In this document: piece by piece, positions 1-11,324 of the stretch
How positions within the stretch are numbered: position 1 is the stretch's first letter
How the letters are laid out: every line of letters begins with the position of its first letter
DNA from: Piezodorus guildinii
Lineage: Eukaryota > Arthropoda > Insecta > Hemiptera > Pentatomidae
DNA: 64,000 bases
Reading direction: 5' to 3'
Assembly: GCA_023052935.1 (NCBI GenBank)
Contig: CM041298.1
Span: 64,939,838-65,003,837 of the forward strand
Translations under genes and position numbers: made by a program
The notes under the pieces: model-generated
The model's input: the letters and a program-made list of their open reading frames with translations, nothing else
Databases searched by the model: none
Told to the model about the DNA's origin: nothing

Positions 1-110
1 GACTGATGTTTGGGGTCGTACAAAACCAACAAGAACCTCCAGCATAAAACTTAAAATTATAAAGGCCTATATTTTGCATAATACCATTAAAACCATACAT
101 ATATACATAT
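1..110 (+). pseudogene. Possible Jockey-clade RT C-terminal scrap
   Basis: One frame reads VWGRTKPTRTSSIK, which resembles the LWGSTKPSNSSRIQ stretch of the Jockey-clade reverse transcriptase C-terminus seen at 54186-54509 (minus). It then runs into low-complexity sequence and a (TA)n tract. The match is short, so this is a tentative relic. Confidence 0.25.

Positions 111-112
<2 letters not shown>

Positions 113-162
<50 letters not shown>
113..162. repeat. (TA)n microsatellite
   Basis: Uninterrupted TA dinucleotides, the first of about a dozen such tracts in the window. Confidence 0.95.
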
Positions 163-169
<7 letters not shown>

Positions 170-520
170 AAACCTCTATACCCCATTTGTTGCAGGCATG
201 CACAGTTTCTTTTACCGTTTTGAATAAAATATTTTTGGGTGAATCAAAAAGTACAATTAAAAAATCGAATTAAACTCAGCAACAACAAATCGCAACACAT
301 CACATTCATCCTCCGACATGACACTTGCCCTCCAGTCTTAATAAACGACTTTCCTATAACACAGACCAACACAGTTCATTACTAAGGACACACTTTCAAC
401 AGAAGGATAACATGGGGCCTCACATCAAGCAGAAGCTGCTGACTCTCAACAACCGATTATGACTTCTATGTTCTCTGCTGCACAAACAGTCTCCTTTAAA
501 AATCCGACAAAAACTAAATT

Positions 521-1428
521 TTGGGTTGTTTCACATGAAATGTCCGTTTTTATAGTTTCTGGAATACATAAAGGATTTTGCAGGTCTCTGTTGTTTTCTT
601 CCGAATGTTTACATATTTAAAGTAAACAGTTACTAATCCTCTACCTTTTATTATAAACATTAGCTTCCCAATCAATTACCCCCTTTTTAGTATACCTCCA
701 AATATGAACATGCAACACGCGTTTTTCGATTAATATTTTTGTACGAGTTTAAACTCGGCCATTCAGCAGCTGAGACCGCTAGAAATATTTGCAAGGCGTT
801 TGGGGAAGGGAGCGTTAATAAACGGACCATTCGCGTTGGTTTGCTAAGTTTTCAACTTGTGATACCGACTTGGATAACTTGCCCCGAGGAAGACCTCCGT
901 CCGTAATAGACAACGATGTCCTCAAACATACAGTAGAAGGAAACCCCTACCAAACAGTTAAAGGACTCTCAGCACAACTAAATGCAAGTGCATCTACCGT
1001 TTCCAGACATTTAAAGAGTATTGGGAAAGTAAAAAAGATCGATACATGGGTACCTCATAATCTCACTGAGCGGCATGTTTCAAAACATACCGTGCAAAAA
1101 TTGAAAGAACTGGGCTACGAAGTTCTTCCACACCAACCATATTCTCTCGACTTGTCTCTAATAGATTACCACCTGTTCAGGAATTTAGACAACTTCGTCA
1201 AAGGAAAACTTTTTCAAAATGATGATCAAGTGAAAAGTGCGTTTTCAGATTTTGTTTCACTTCAAAGCTCAGAGTTTTTCAGTTCGGGGACAAAAAAGTT
1301 GGTGTCACGTTGGGAAAAATGTGTAAAAAAAGAAGGTAAATACTTCGAATAAAATTATCTTGTTTCATATCGTATTTTAATAAAAATCTTTTACCTTGAG
1401 AACGGACATTTCATGTGACACAACCCAA
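521..1428 (+). mobile_element. Mariner element, internally deleted (copy 1)
   Basis: Terminal inverted repeats of about 28 bp bound the element: it opens ttgggttgtttcacatgaaa and closes with the inverted tcatgtgacacaacccaa. The right flank is TA, the mariner target; the left flank is now TT. The length of 908 bp is well below the usual 1.3 kb because the middle of the transposase gene is gone. It is inserted in a Jockey LINE fragment. A second copy with the same deletion lies at 22086-22992. Confidence 0.93.
870..1352 (+). pseudogene. Mariner transposase remnant lacking catalytic core
   Basis: This 160-codon frame has no true ATG (the first codon is TTG) and joins two ends of a mariner transposase. 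Residues 5-70 carry the second helix-turn-helix with GRPPSVIDNDVL and the linker motif WVPHNLTE. Directly after this comes the C-terminal part VQKLKELGYEVLP and YSLDLSLIDYHLF, which holds the position of the third catalytic Asp (normally SPDLxPTDYHLF). The segment with the first two Asp residues is missing, so the protein could bind the ends at most and cannot cut. Full-length family members have about 345 residues. Confidence 0.85.
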
Positions 1429-1957
1429 TACTCATACCTACTTACTAAAACGCATATGGACATACGCCTCTGAAATTTATGGAATAGCGAAACAGGCTTA
1501 GATTAAAAAAATACAGACTTTTCAATCAAAAACCTTAAGACTCATTACTCGATCACCCTGGTATATCAGTAACACAATTTTACATACAGACTTAAACATA
1601 CCAATGGTACAAGATCACATTCGGACTTCATACATAAACTTTTTTGACAAACTACTTGGACATACTAACAAACTCATACAAAACATGGCCACTACAGATA
1701 TGCCAGAAAATATTCAAAGAATGCTGAAAAGAAGCTGGCTAAGGGATCTCCTTAAGTAAACTCTTTTAAAATTGTAGTTCGGAGTAGATGCCGATAGGTA
1801 TCGACCTCCCTCATGCCTGACACGCCCTTTACATCAATTGTTATCAAATTCGCCTATTGTCACGACAGAGCGATTATAGAAAAGCAAAATAAACAAAAAA
1901 CGATCTTAAGGTGATTTGTTTGATATATCGTGTTTTAAAAATTTGTATTGCTCATAA

Positions 1958-2497
1958 AAAAACGTTATTAAGAGTAATAAAATATCTAGTAACAGCGCAA
2001 ACATCGAAAATGATTTGCTATGCAGGCTGTTAACCTCAATCGAAAAACTAGAAAGACGTCTGTGTGCCACCGAAGCAAATCTGAAAACTACTCCAGACAA
2101 CCATTATTTAAAACCTAATTCAGTTGAAGTTTCAACCTCACAGGATCAAGAAAAGTTTCAGCTGAACTCCTTGACTGACCAACAAGACATAGCTGTTCAA
2201 ATGGATAATGCAGAAGACAAGCCGGACAATTGTAGTGGTTCTGGCGAAACTAATGACAAATTCGAAGCATTTCATGAAAATTCAGATGTAAATGGTTGCC
2301 GAAGTAAAACACAGGTAAATGATATTTCAAATAATATTACTAATATCAGTTCAAATTCATCCCCATGCTCATTCACCAAACAATCAGTTATAGCACTAGT
2401 ACATGACACCGACAAGACTGTACAATCTGTGACAAGTAAATCAGGTAAAAACTCTATTAAACCAAAACGTAAAACGCATAACAGACGATGGAAATAG
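1958..2497 (+). pseudogene. LINE ORF1-like frame (I-clade element)
   Basis: The frame is open from the stop at 1955 to 2497. An obvious ATG is lacking. The N-terminus has a likely short coiled coil (DLLCRLLTSIEKLERRLCAT), the middle is Asn/Ser/Asp-rich, and the C-terminus is basic (KPKRKTHNRRWK). No zinc knuckles are visible, unlike the usual gag-like ORF1 of I elements, so either the domain is lost or this is a divergent type. Its place just upstream of ORF2 is the main evidence for its role as an RNA-binding ORF1. Confidence 0.45.
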
Positions 2498-2732
2498 TAA
2501 AGACCTTTAAATTCCCTTTCTTTTTATTTTATGTCAACAAAATTTAACCTTTATTTCTGTTATCCATTATATCATATGTTTTCATTCATAACAACTAAAT
2601 ATGGTTTTAACAAGTCAGCTATTTATTATCATTTCCATTATGTATGTTTTTGTTTTTTTTCCTATATACTATACATGTATGTCGGTTAAAGTGTATGTTT
2701 CTGTGTGTATTGATCCATTCTATTTATTATTT

Positions 2733-2772
<40 letters not shown>

Positions 2773-2823
2773 GACTAAAATTAACTTAAATGTTTTCTTT
2801 TTTTTTTTCCTATTTCGTTTTAC

Positions 2824-5800
2824 ATGAAATTCATGCAATGGAATATTAATAGTTTCCTTCAACATAGAGCTGACTTGCAAATAATATTATCTGAACATGA
2901 TATATCAGTTATATGTCTTCAGGAAACAAAGCTCTCTTCTAAACATAAACTCTCTATCCCTGGGTATCTCGCATATCGAAGGGATTATGAATTCGGAAAA
3001 ATATCCTGTGGCGGGGTAGCCATTTGTGTTAGAGACAACCTCTATTGCGAGGAAGTCAAATGCTCTACCGCCCTTCAGGCTGTAGCTGTCTCTATCCATT
3101 GCCCCTCCAGGATAACATTATGTTCTCTATATCTTCCGCCGGGAGAAATAATAGATCAAAATGAATTAAATAATTTAATTTGTCAATTACCGAACCCAAA
3201 AATTATTTTTGCCGATGCTAATGCTCGAAATACATGTTGGGGCTCTGATGCGACAAATCATAGAGGCCACCAAATACTAAAAATTCTAGATGAGCACGAT
3301 CTCATTGTTCTTAATGACGACTCTCCTACATACATGTGCCCCAGGTATGGTTCATTTAGCCATATAGATATTACTGCATGCTCGCCTTCTATTTTGACCA
3401 AGCTTGAATGGAAAACCCTAAATGACTTCCATTCAAGTGACCACACTCCCATAGTTACCTCCCTTCTTTCCACGCATATCACCGACAAAACACAGCGTAC
3501 AGCTAAGATTTGGCAAACAAAGAATGCAGACTGGGATAAATTTCAGATTTCTTTCATTGAACTATCTCAGAATATTAAAGACATTAATTTAGACGTTGAT
3601 GGCTTTAATGACCTGGTCATGAAAGCAGCTGAAAAATCCATTCCAAAGGTAAAATTTCGTAATGACAGGAAAATCCCTATTCCTTGGTGGGACAATGACT
3701 GCGCAAAAGCTATTAGGTGTCGAAAACGTGCATTTAGGAAATTTATAAAATGTCCTAATGATACGAATTTACTACTATACAAACAGTCGAAAGCGCGCAC
3801 CAAACGATTAATTGTGGAAAAAAAGAAATTATCGTGGCGCACATTTTTAGAATCTTTAAACCATAACACTCCAGCTAGTGAGGTATGGTCTAAAATTAAT
3901 ATGCTAAATCACAAACGATTTTCTACTATAACGGGAATAAGAACGGAATATGGCATTGTAACAGACCACCAAAAAATTGCTGACCTATTAGCTCAAACAT
4001 TTTTTAAAATCTCTGATGACACTCATTACGACCTAAATTTCACTAAACATAAATTGAAAATTGAATCCGTACCAATATTGATAAAATCAAACAACCCATC
4101 CTTTAAATACTCCAATAACGTATAGTGAGCTAGATAACGCCTTAAATAAATTTAAATCCCGATCTCCTGGTCCAGATAATATTCCTTACGATTTTCTAAA
4201 AAAATTACCATCATCGGGTAAATCTAAGTTATTAACCCTTATGAATGATATTTATAAAAGCGGTACATACCCCGATGTTTGGAGAAATGCAATTATCATT
4301 CCAATTCTCAAAGGAAATAAAGACAAAACACGTCCTCAAGTTACCGGCCAATAGCATTAACTAGTTGCGTAGGCAAACTCATGGAGAGAATTCTCAATAA
4401 TAGATTAAATTGGTTCATAGAAAAAAATAAACTTATTTCGGACAGGCAATGTGGATTCAGGAAGCATCATAGTACAATTCACAATATACTGAAACTTCAA
4501 CAAGCTGTCTCCGATTCCTTTTTATCTAACTCATTAACAATAGCTATATCTATTGACATCGAGAAAGCTTTTGATACAGTTTGGAAGCGACTAATAATTG
4601 AGAAATTACTGGCTTGGGGAATTCAAGGACACTTTACTCAATTTATCATTAATTTTTTATCTAATCGGCAATTTCAAGTGCGAATAGGAACATCCCTTTC
4701 TCAAAAAAAATACCAAATCAACGGTGTACCGCAAGGATGCGTGTTAAGTCCAACTCTTTTTAAAATGGCCATTGACGGAATTACTAACTATATCTCTAAA
4801 CCAGCTAAAGCTATGTTATTCGTAGATGACATCTTAATATACCTTACTTCTAACTCTATCAAATTAGCAACTGACCATTTGCAATCTATAATGAATGACT
4901 TGGAAATTTGGCAACGCAAGACAGGTTTTGTAATTTCAGCTGAAAAAACAAAATTAATAGTATTTAGCAGAAAAAGGAATGTACCAGTGCCAAAAATAAA
5001 ATTAAATAACAGAGAAATAACAAACGTAACATCCATTAAATTTTTGGGAATGATATTTGATCACAAGCTGACCTGGATTCCTCACATTAAATATCTTTTT
5101 AATAAATGCTTGAAGGCTCTAAATTTCCTTAAAGTTCTTAATAGCACTAAATGGGGAGCTGATAGGACAACGTTATTTCTGTTTTATAGAGCATACGTCA
5201 GATCCCTACTAGACTATGGTTGTATCGCCTATTCCTCTGCCTCACCTACAATACTAAGACTATTAGATCGGATTCATCACGCAGGTATCCGTATAGCTAC
5301 TGGCGCGTTCAGAACAAGCCCAACTGATAGCCTATGCGCCGAAGCTGGCGAACCGCCCTTAGAATACAGGCGATATATTTTGATATTAAAACAAGCCGTA
5401 AATATGAAAGCATTACCCGGAACAGAATGCTCAAGCATACCAGACGAAAACCCATTATTCCACAAATATCTAGCCAAGAAAAAATCTCCAAAACCTTTTA
5501 ATGTACGCCTAAAAATTCTATTACTCGAAAATAATTTTGTAATTCCGCAAATTTTCCAGCAATCCTTCTTAAAAATCCCACCTTGGCACATTCCCTCGAT
5601 TGATATTAATTATAAATTCCGTCATTATTCGTGAGAAAGTAGCACCATAAAAAAATACTTTTATGAATTCTTAGAAAGATATATAGGACATACTATTGTT
5701 TTTACTGATGGGTCGAAAAGCGCCAATAGTGTTGGATCCGCAGCAATAGTTGATGATTTCTCGGTTCAAACTAGCCTTCCTCCTGAATGTAGTTCCTTTA

Positions 5801-6462
5801 CAGCTGAGCTAACTGCGATATACCTGGGACTTAGGGAAGCTTATTACAGAGAGAGTAAAACTGACATTGTTCTCTTCACTGACTCATTGAGCTCTTTACT
5901 TTTCCTGAAGAACGTGTATACAACACATCCCATCGGTATTCTCATTCTGAAATTCGTTTACATGTTAAATTGGTCAAATAGATCAATACTATTTGTTTGG
6001 ATCCCAAGCCACGCAGGAATATATGGCAATTGCCAAGCAGATGAGGCGGCAAAGGCGGCGTCATTGATTCCTCCATCCGATTGCTTAGACACTCCACATA
6101 ATGATCTCTATAGGCTTATAAAATTATTAATCATGGACAAATGGCAGTTTAATTGGACCAAAGAAAGGGATAACAAACTCTGAGAAATAAAAGAAACAGT
6201 ATTTCCGTGGAAATCATCTGTACAAAATAATAGAAGGGAGGAAGTAATATTAACAAGACTCAGAATAGGACACTCACGACTAACGCACCAACATTTACTG
6301 ACTAGAACACCAAGACTTTACTGTGAACAGTGTAACGTACCCATCACTATAAAACACTTACTGACAGACTGCAGGCAACTGATAGGTGTCGACCTTCCAT
6401 ATCATTTAAATACTCTATTAAATGACAACAGTACACACATCCCACATTTATTTGATCATTGA
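2824..6462 (+). pseudogene. I-clade LINE ORF2: EN-RT-RNase H, broken
   Basis: The first frame (2824-4125) is an APE-type endonuclease: MQWNINSF near the start, ICLQETKL, and SDHTPIV with the catalytic His. The frame shifts near 4100 (YSELDNALNKFKSRSPGPDN) and near 4355. RT continues at 4381-5634 with SIDIEKAFDTVW, GVPQGCVLSPTLF and FVDDILIYL, where Val replaces the usual Ala of the FADD/YADD box. After a stop at 5632, RNase H reads TIVFTDGSKS, FTDSLSSL and VWIPSHAGIYGN. A further TGA stop at 6181 precedes the terminal CEQCNVPITIKHLLTDC motif. Such proteins nick target DNA and reverse-transcribe the element RNA in place; this copy cannot. Confidence 0.85.
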
Positions 6463-6782
6463 AATAAATTATATGAATCCATCTAATGCCCCGAAGTATA
6501 CTGATTTTTATTTTATCATGAATAATTTATGCTTAATACTTATTTTGATTTTTTCTTCCAGTTGTATTTTTATTGCAATTAAATTATGTTTATCACTCCA
6601 TTAATTAACCTTCTCCATATTCCTACCTACCTTTCATACCTACCTTCTCAATCTATATAACTATGAACTGTTATTGGTAATATATTTGAAATAGCAATAT
6701 TTTACGTCGGCAAAAATCACCTATGTTGTGGATTGCCTGTATCAATAAAATAAATAAGAGTAATAAAAAAAAAAAAAAAAAA

Positions 6783-7589
6783 TCTCTTTGGAGAACCTTA
6801 AGAAAATTCTACTTAAGAGACTATAAGAGGAAAATCGTGCTATACTTTTGATTAAACATTCTAAAACAGCTGTATGTTACGAATATTGTAGATGATGAAA
6901 CGGAAAAAAATATTGAATAGGAACAGAAAATAATTTTTATTAGGTGATAGGGTTCGTTAAGAATAACAGGTTTGTACAGTTTCAAATATAAAATATGTCT
7001 GAACATATTTAAAATTATACATGGGATGAGTATGTACTCAACACAATAAATAAATGAAACAAAAACAATCTTCAGAATCTAATTATGTTGGACAAAATGA
7101 GAAATAAATGAATTGATATCAGAGTTCAAATATAAAATAAAGAAACAAATTAAATAACAATAATTAGTAACATTATTCTTTCACTTAGTCTTCTATGAAT
7201 AACATTACCTTTGAAATAATAAATGATCTAAATCTGGCCAAGAGTTAATGAAAGATAAACCAATTAAACTTGTATAAAAATAATATAATACAATAATAAG
7301 AAATGAATTCTTCTAAAGACAATATAACAATTTAAAAATAAAATAAAATACTGTGTGTAGATATGTATATACATTTTACTAAATATATATTATTATATTA
7401 AATATACGCCAAAAGCTTATGTTTTGAATTTGAGCTCTTTATATTGTTTTCAGCATAGTTAGCTCATGTACTCGTCGAAAGAAGACAAAATAGGGTTTTA
7501 TTATATATCTTAAATGCAGATAATATATATTTTCACTAAGGGTTTTGGCAAAAAACATTATCTTGTAATATTATTTCATACTTACTTGT
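6783..7589. other. AT-rich stretch, no gene seen
   Basis: It is dominated by A/T with short polyA and TA runs. The only open frames are short and look like chance. No recognisable element was found. Confidence 0.6.
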
Positions 7590-7895
7590 TTTTTATTCAT
7601 TAAACGTCACTTTATGTACAGTGCCTAATCGGATGTAGCGATTCCGATTGGGCACAGTAGCATAAAGTGGGAGTCATAAGTTTTGCTCATCCAGGTTTAA
7701 TTAGAATTGGAATCTTTAATGAGTACCTGACATCCCACTGATTCGGGACCACCTTTTTAATTCTCCACCGCAGGATGGAATAAGTAAGGATGTTTTACTC
7801 ACATTAAAAAATCCTACGGCCAACTGCCGGGTTCGGACCTCACAACCTCGGGCATAGAAAAGCTGTTATACCAGCCACTATGCCACAGGTGACCC
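7590..7895 (-). mobile_element. tRNA-derived SINE, family A (copy 1)
   Basis: Read on the minus strand, the head carries a Pol III A-box-like gtggcatagtggctgg and a B-box ggtccgaaccc about 50 bp later, as in tRNA genes. The body then continues for about 230 bp and ends with cataaagtgacgtttaatga and an A-rich tail. Homologous copies lie at 36545-36800 (plus) and 47495-47778 (minus). It would be transcribed by Pol III and moved by a LINE in trans. The tail of this copy contains an inverted repeat (gtgcctaatcgga / tccgattgggcac). Confidence 0.8.
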
Positions 7896-8869
7896 CCAAA
7901 ATAATTGTGATTTACTAAGATTTGTTAGGATTAATTTCAATTCTTCAGTTCTGACTAGAGCTATTTCTAATGGCTGTGATTTAATTATTTTACTTGAACG
8001 GAAGTAGTGAAGGGTTCAATAGAAATAAATTCAGTACTATATTTACGATTTTTTTTTAAAATTTATTCGTATGCATATAGGTATATGTGTGGGTGCATGT
8101 GTGTATGTATGTATATGTATATAAACACATTCTTATAACATTGGAAGGAAGAGAGCGTATGTGAGGTGATAAGTGTTGTAAGTGAAACTTGTTCATCAGT
8201 ATACAAGACGCGTAGAACCTAGTCCACTGAACTACTAAACCTAATTTCTCTAATCTTTTTCTCTTTTCCCCTTTCTAGCTGGTCTTCTCTTTTTTTTTTT
8301 CTTTTTTTTATTACTTCCTTATTCTTGAGCCGTAATGTCGCATTCGTCCCATACTGACACTTTCTTAATCTCTGCAAGTGAAGAAAGTACATTAAAGCAA
8401 AAGTATAAGCAAGAAGGAACGCCTATCTGTGCATTAAAAGAAAAGAATATTATATTTCTGTGCTATAAAATAATATGATAACAAATAATTTTTAGGTTTC
8501 TAAATCTTACAAAAACAGTTTATAACAATAAACATTTAAAACGAGTCAATGTTTCTGAGGCCTTCCCCATCATCAAGACTCACTTAAATACATCAACGAA
8601 TTATTAATTATCAATTATAGTAAAACCTAAACAAAAAACTATAACAGATATTTACCAGAATGAAAATAGTAAAAAAACAATAATAGGTAATTATAATGAT
8701 GTGATAGATAAAGAGATGATAACTGAAAGAAATAGAAATATATATCAATATCAAAAAATGCAATTCGGATTTGATTTACCACGATAAAATTAGGACTATA
8801 TAATATAACACATAAAATAAATAAAAATATCATTATTTAAACATTATAGATCCCATTTCACCACATGAA
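7896..8869. other. AT-rich stretch, no gene seen
   Basis: Contains a T-rich patch near 8290 and a short GT/AT-rich patch near 8080-8120. No coding or known repeat signature was recognised. Confidence 0.55.
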
Positions 8870-9156
8870 AACTGAATGTTATTTATAAAATAAAATTGTA
8901 TAGATTGTGTGATAAGATATACATAGGAGAAACCTCTAATAAGATCAAAATAAGAGTGAAGCAACACAGTAATAATTGCAAAAAAAGTAAAAATATAAAC
9001 ACCACAGCATTGGCACAACACAGAATTCAGTTTAATCACAATTTTGATTTTGAAAAACCTATAATTTTGGAAACAGAAAAAAATAATTTCAATAGAAAAA
9101 AAATCGAATCTATATATACATATAAACAAAAATATAAAAGACACTATAAACTATAA
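8870..9156 (+). pseudogene. Penelope-like element GIY-YIG endonuclease relic
   Basis: The frame reads YRLCDKIYIGETSNKIKIRV, then ALAQHRIQFNHNFDFEKP and NRKKIESIYTYKQK. This matches the C-terminal GIY-YIG endonuclease of Penelope-like retroelements: the KIYIGET core, the conserved Arg/His after it, the HNFDFE segment and the final IE. The reverse transcriptase that should precede it is absent, so this is a 5'-truncated copy. A second, more decayed relic of the same family is at 29055-29163. Confidence 0.75.
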
Positions 9157-9451
9157 AACAGATTCAAAGCACCTTAGTTCTTAATATGCAGATGCAATAG
9201 GGGAATTAAAATTGGAAACCTTATCTTATTGTCCTACGTTTAATAATAAATAGTGTGTACTTTCTGTAGTAAATAGGATGACCCTAATCCATTAGGAACC
9301 AAAGGATATGTTAGTTTAGATGGGTGTTTTTCCTTGATGGTAATTTTAAAAAACAAAACAATTTTAATGATATAAATTATTGACAAAATTTTAATTTCAA
9401 ATGGATAATTTTTGAAACAACTTTCAGGTAAATATAATTTTTATGTAACAT

Positions 9452-9455
<4 letters not shown>

Positions 9456-9517
<62 letters not shown>
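9456..9517. repeat. (TA)n microsatellite
   Basis: TA repeats followed by a T-tract, between the Penelope endonuclease and the terminal stem-loop motif. Confidence 0.95.
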
Positions 9518-9525
<8 letters not shown>

Positions 9526-9634
9526 TTTTATAATGTTTTTAATTAGTATATAAAAAAGTTACCTTATAATGTTAATTAATAATTTGTTGATATATTTTAG
9601 TGAGTCCTGAACTAGAGTTTCCATTCTTCCACCA

Positions 9635-9690
9635 TGCGCCCTGATGATGACCCACAAAGGGGGTCGAAACGTTGGCAAACAATAAAATAG
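9635..9690 (+). other. Hammerhead-like stem-loop of a Penelope-type element
   Basis: The sequence has CTGATGA (9641-9647), one extra T, a stem GACCC/GGGTC (9649-9653 with 9661-9665) and then GAAAC followed by GTTGG. CTGATGA-stem-GAAA is the hammerhead ribozyme core, and Penelope-like elements are known to carry such motifs in their terminal repeats. The extra T between the core and stem II departs from the canonical form, so self-cleavage is doubtful. It lies 480 bp downstream of a GIY-YIG relic. Confidence 0.5.
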
Positions 9691-10235
9691 TTGAAACTAT
9701 TTAGTTGTTTCATTTAATGACCGCCACCCGGACTAATTCCTTCCAGTAATTCTCAACGGTCAACTAATTACATCCACGAATGATTTATCATCATATTACA
9801 TTCTTCCAACTAAACTATTTTTATTATAATATTATAGTATTTAAGCTAAAATATTGTATGTAAAGCCCTCGAGTTCGGCCAACCTGTTTCTCGATACACA
9901 CACACACGCATCCATTAACGCGCACTAACACGATTACACAAACACGATGAACAACAAGTATACTTTAATTTGTCCATCGCTCAAGTTATCTCCTTTCACT
10001 ATCCCCTCGTAAGCTTCTTGTATCCTCACTTATTTCCCCCTCCTTTGACTGTTGCTGCGTCGGTTGTCGAATGGTGGTCTCTCGACTATGCTTGAAAACC
10101 AACTTAAGTTAATCATGAACATTTCTTTTAAAGATTTTTCTTTATCACTTCAAAGAGGTCTCATGTCACCCACTTATGCGGCTTGTCAAAAGTAGCTACA
10201 TCCCTCCACAAGCAGAAAATATTTTCTAGAATCGT
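9691..10235. other. No gene seen
   Basis: Mixed AT-rich sequence with a short CA run near 9897. Nothing else was recognised. Confidence 0.5.
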
Positions 10236-10612
10236 ACTTCCTGCAATTTAAATCCTCAGTCCACTCTATTGAAACAAGATCGCGCCATTCTGACATTCAC
10301 ATTCCTACCCACAGGACTAAATATTTTGCTCTTTCCTTTCTTGTCCACTCTACTACCCTCTGGAATTATCTGCTTACCCATATCCGCCCTGCTGCTTCTC
10401 TATCCTCATTCATACTCCTTTCTTTTTTTTTTTTTTTTTTCTTTTTTTTTAAATGTCTTTGTTACATGATATTTGTTCTTCTGTCTTCTTTCAGCATGGC
10501 AAATAATAAATAATTAATTTCCTTTTGTCTTTTTGTCTGACATATTGTATATTCCAATTGTACATATATGCTATTCTTAAGGGACTCAGTACCAAAATAA
10601 AATAATTTTCCA
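10236..10612 (+). pseudogene. LINE C-terminus and 3' end (LWN(S)LP type)
   Basis: One frame reads LQFKSSVHSIETRSRHSD and then TTLWNYL, the C-terminal signature (usually LWNSLPxxIR) of LINEs whose ORF2 lacks RNase H. A long T-tract interrupts it. The 3' end reads attcttaagggactcagta followed by AATAAA-like sequence, closely matching the 3' end at 26218-26255. The clade cannot be fixed by eye. Confidence 0.5.
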
Positions 10613-10920
10613 TCTAATAATAATAATAAACATAACTTTATTCTGGGACTATGCCTCTTAAGAATAACAATATCGTACAGTAAATATACCTAAAAAAAAA
10701 CCTGTACCACTACAACCTATGAAGAGTCTTGGGCTCTGTACATATAGGGTTCGTACTGTCTCTCGGCCAACTGTCGTGCAACGAGGTGATTAGGCCGTGA
10801 TCACGCTCAGCCGCCAGGTTTTTTCCCCATTCTTATTGGGTACCCACTTTATAGACGCTGGGTCTGCCCCAGGAGGGTCTCCATAGCCGGGATTCGAACC
10901 CAGGATCCGGAGAACAGTAG
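10613..10920 (-). mobile_element. tRNA-derived SINE, family B (copy 1)
   Basis: On the minus strand the B-box-like gggttcgaatcc (near 10900) is followed by a body with 'ctataaagtgggtaccca' and 'ggcctaatcacctcgt', shared with copies at 12915-13145 and 14628-14893. The 3' tail reads attcttaagaggcatagtcc and then gaataaag, close to the LINE 3' end at 26218-26255. The tail ends in a (TAA)n run. It lies tail-to-tail with the plus-strand LINE end just upstream. Confidence 0.72.
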
Positions 10921-10948
10921 ACTAGACAGTATTGAATATAATATATAT
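10892..10948. repeat. 57-bp perfect direct repeat, copy 1
   Basis: The segment from attcgaacccaggatccgga through the AT-rich end is repeated without a mismatch at 11276-11332. This copy includes the head of SINE B copy 1. Confidence 0.9.
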
Positions 10949-11221
10949 TGTGTAATTAACATTATTTATAAGCTATTTTCTTTTGTTAGTTATTTTAGAT
11001 TGATGCTAAATTAATCTTATTTTTGTTATTCTTCGATATATATAATGTTTAAAATGAAGATCAAAATAATGTAAACTTAATAATTTGTGAAATATAACAT
11101 AGATTACGGGTAGTGTGCCTAAAAATAGGCATGGAACATGTATATAAACAAAAAATTAATAAACTCTCCTTCTTTGGGGTTACCATAGGAGGAAAATATA
11201 AAAAAAAAAAATAAAAAAAAA

Positions 11222-11225
<4 letters not shown>

Positions 11226-11279
<54 letters not shown>

Positions 11280-11324
11280 GAACCCAGGATCCGGAGAACA
11301 GTAGACTAGACAGTATTGAATATA

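Larger units (their letters stand above)
250..1899 (+). pseudogene. Jockey-clade LINE 3' fragment, split by a mariner
   Basis: Two blocks (about 250-520 and 1429-1899) belong to one 5'-truncated non-LTR retrotransposon. The left block reads ITFILRHDTCPPV then NRRITWG, matching the HVTFTLRRKSCPTV and KRLTWNP stretch of the RT of the copy at 52752-53980. The right block reads IWTYASEIYGIAKQ, then a long C-terminal segment ending LKRSWLRDLLK and a stop near 1759. The 3'UTR has the family's 'ctccctcatgcctgacacgcc' type sequence and an A-rich tail near 1890. Several frameshifts show it is dead. The mariner at 521-1428 sits inside it, so the LINE fragment is older. Confidence 0.75.
1900..6782 (+). 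mobile_element. I-clade non-LTR retrotransposon, long but decayed
   Basis: The order is ORF1, a non-coding spacer with a T-tract, ORF2 with an APE-type endonuclease, reverse transcriptase and RNase H, a terminal Cys/His motif, a 3'UTR and an A-tail (about 6766-6782). RNase H downstream of the RT with a final CCHC motif fits the I superfamily (I/Nimb type). The 5' boundary is uncertain: it abuts the tail of the preceding Jockey fragment, and I found no target-site duplication. Three frame breaks and one stop make ORF2 non-functional. Confidence 0.8.
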
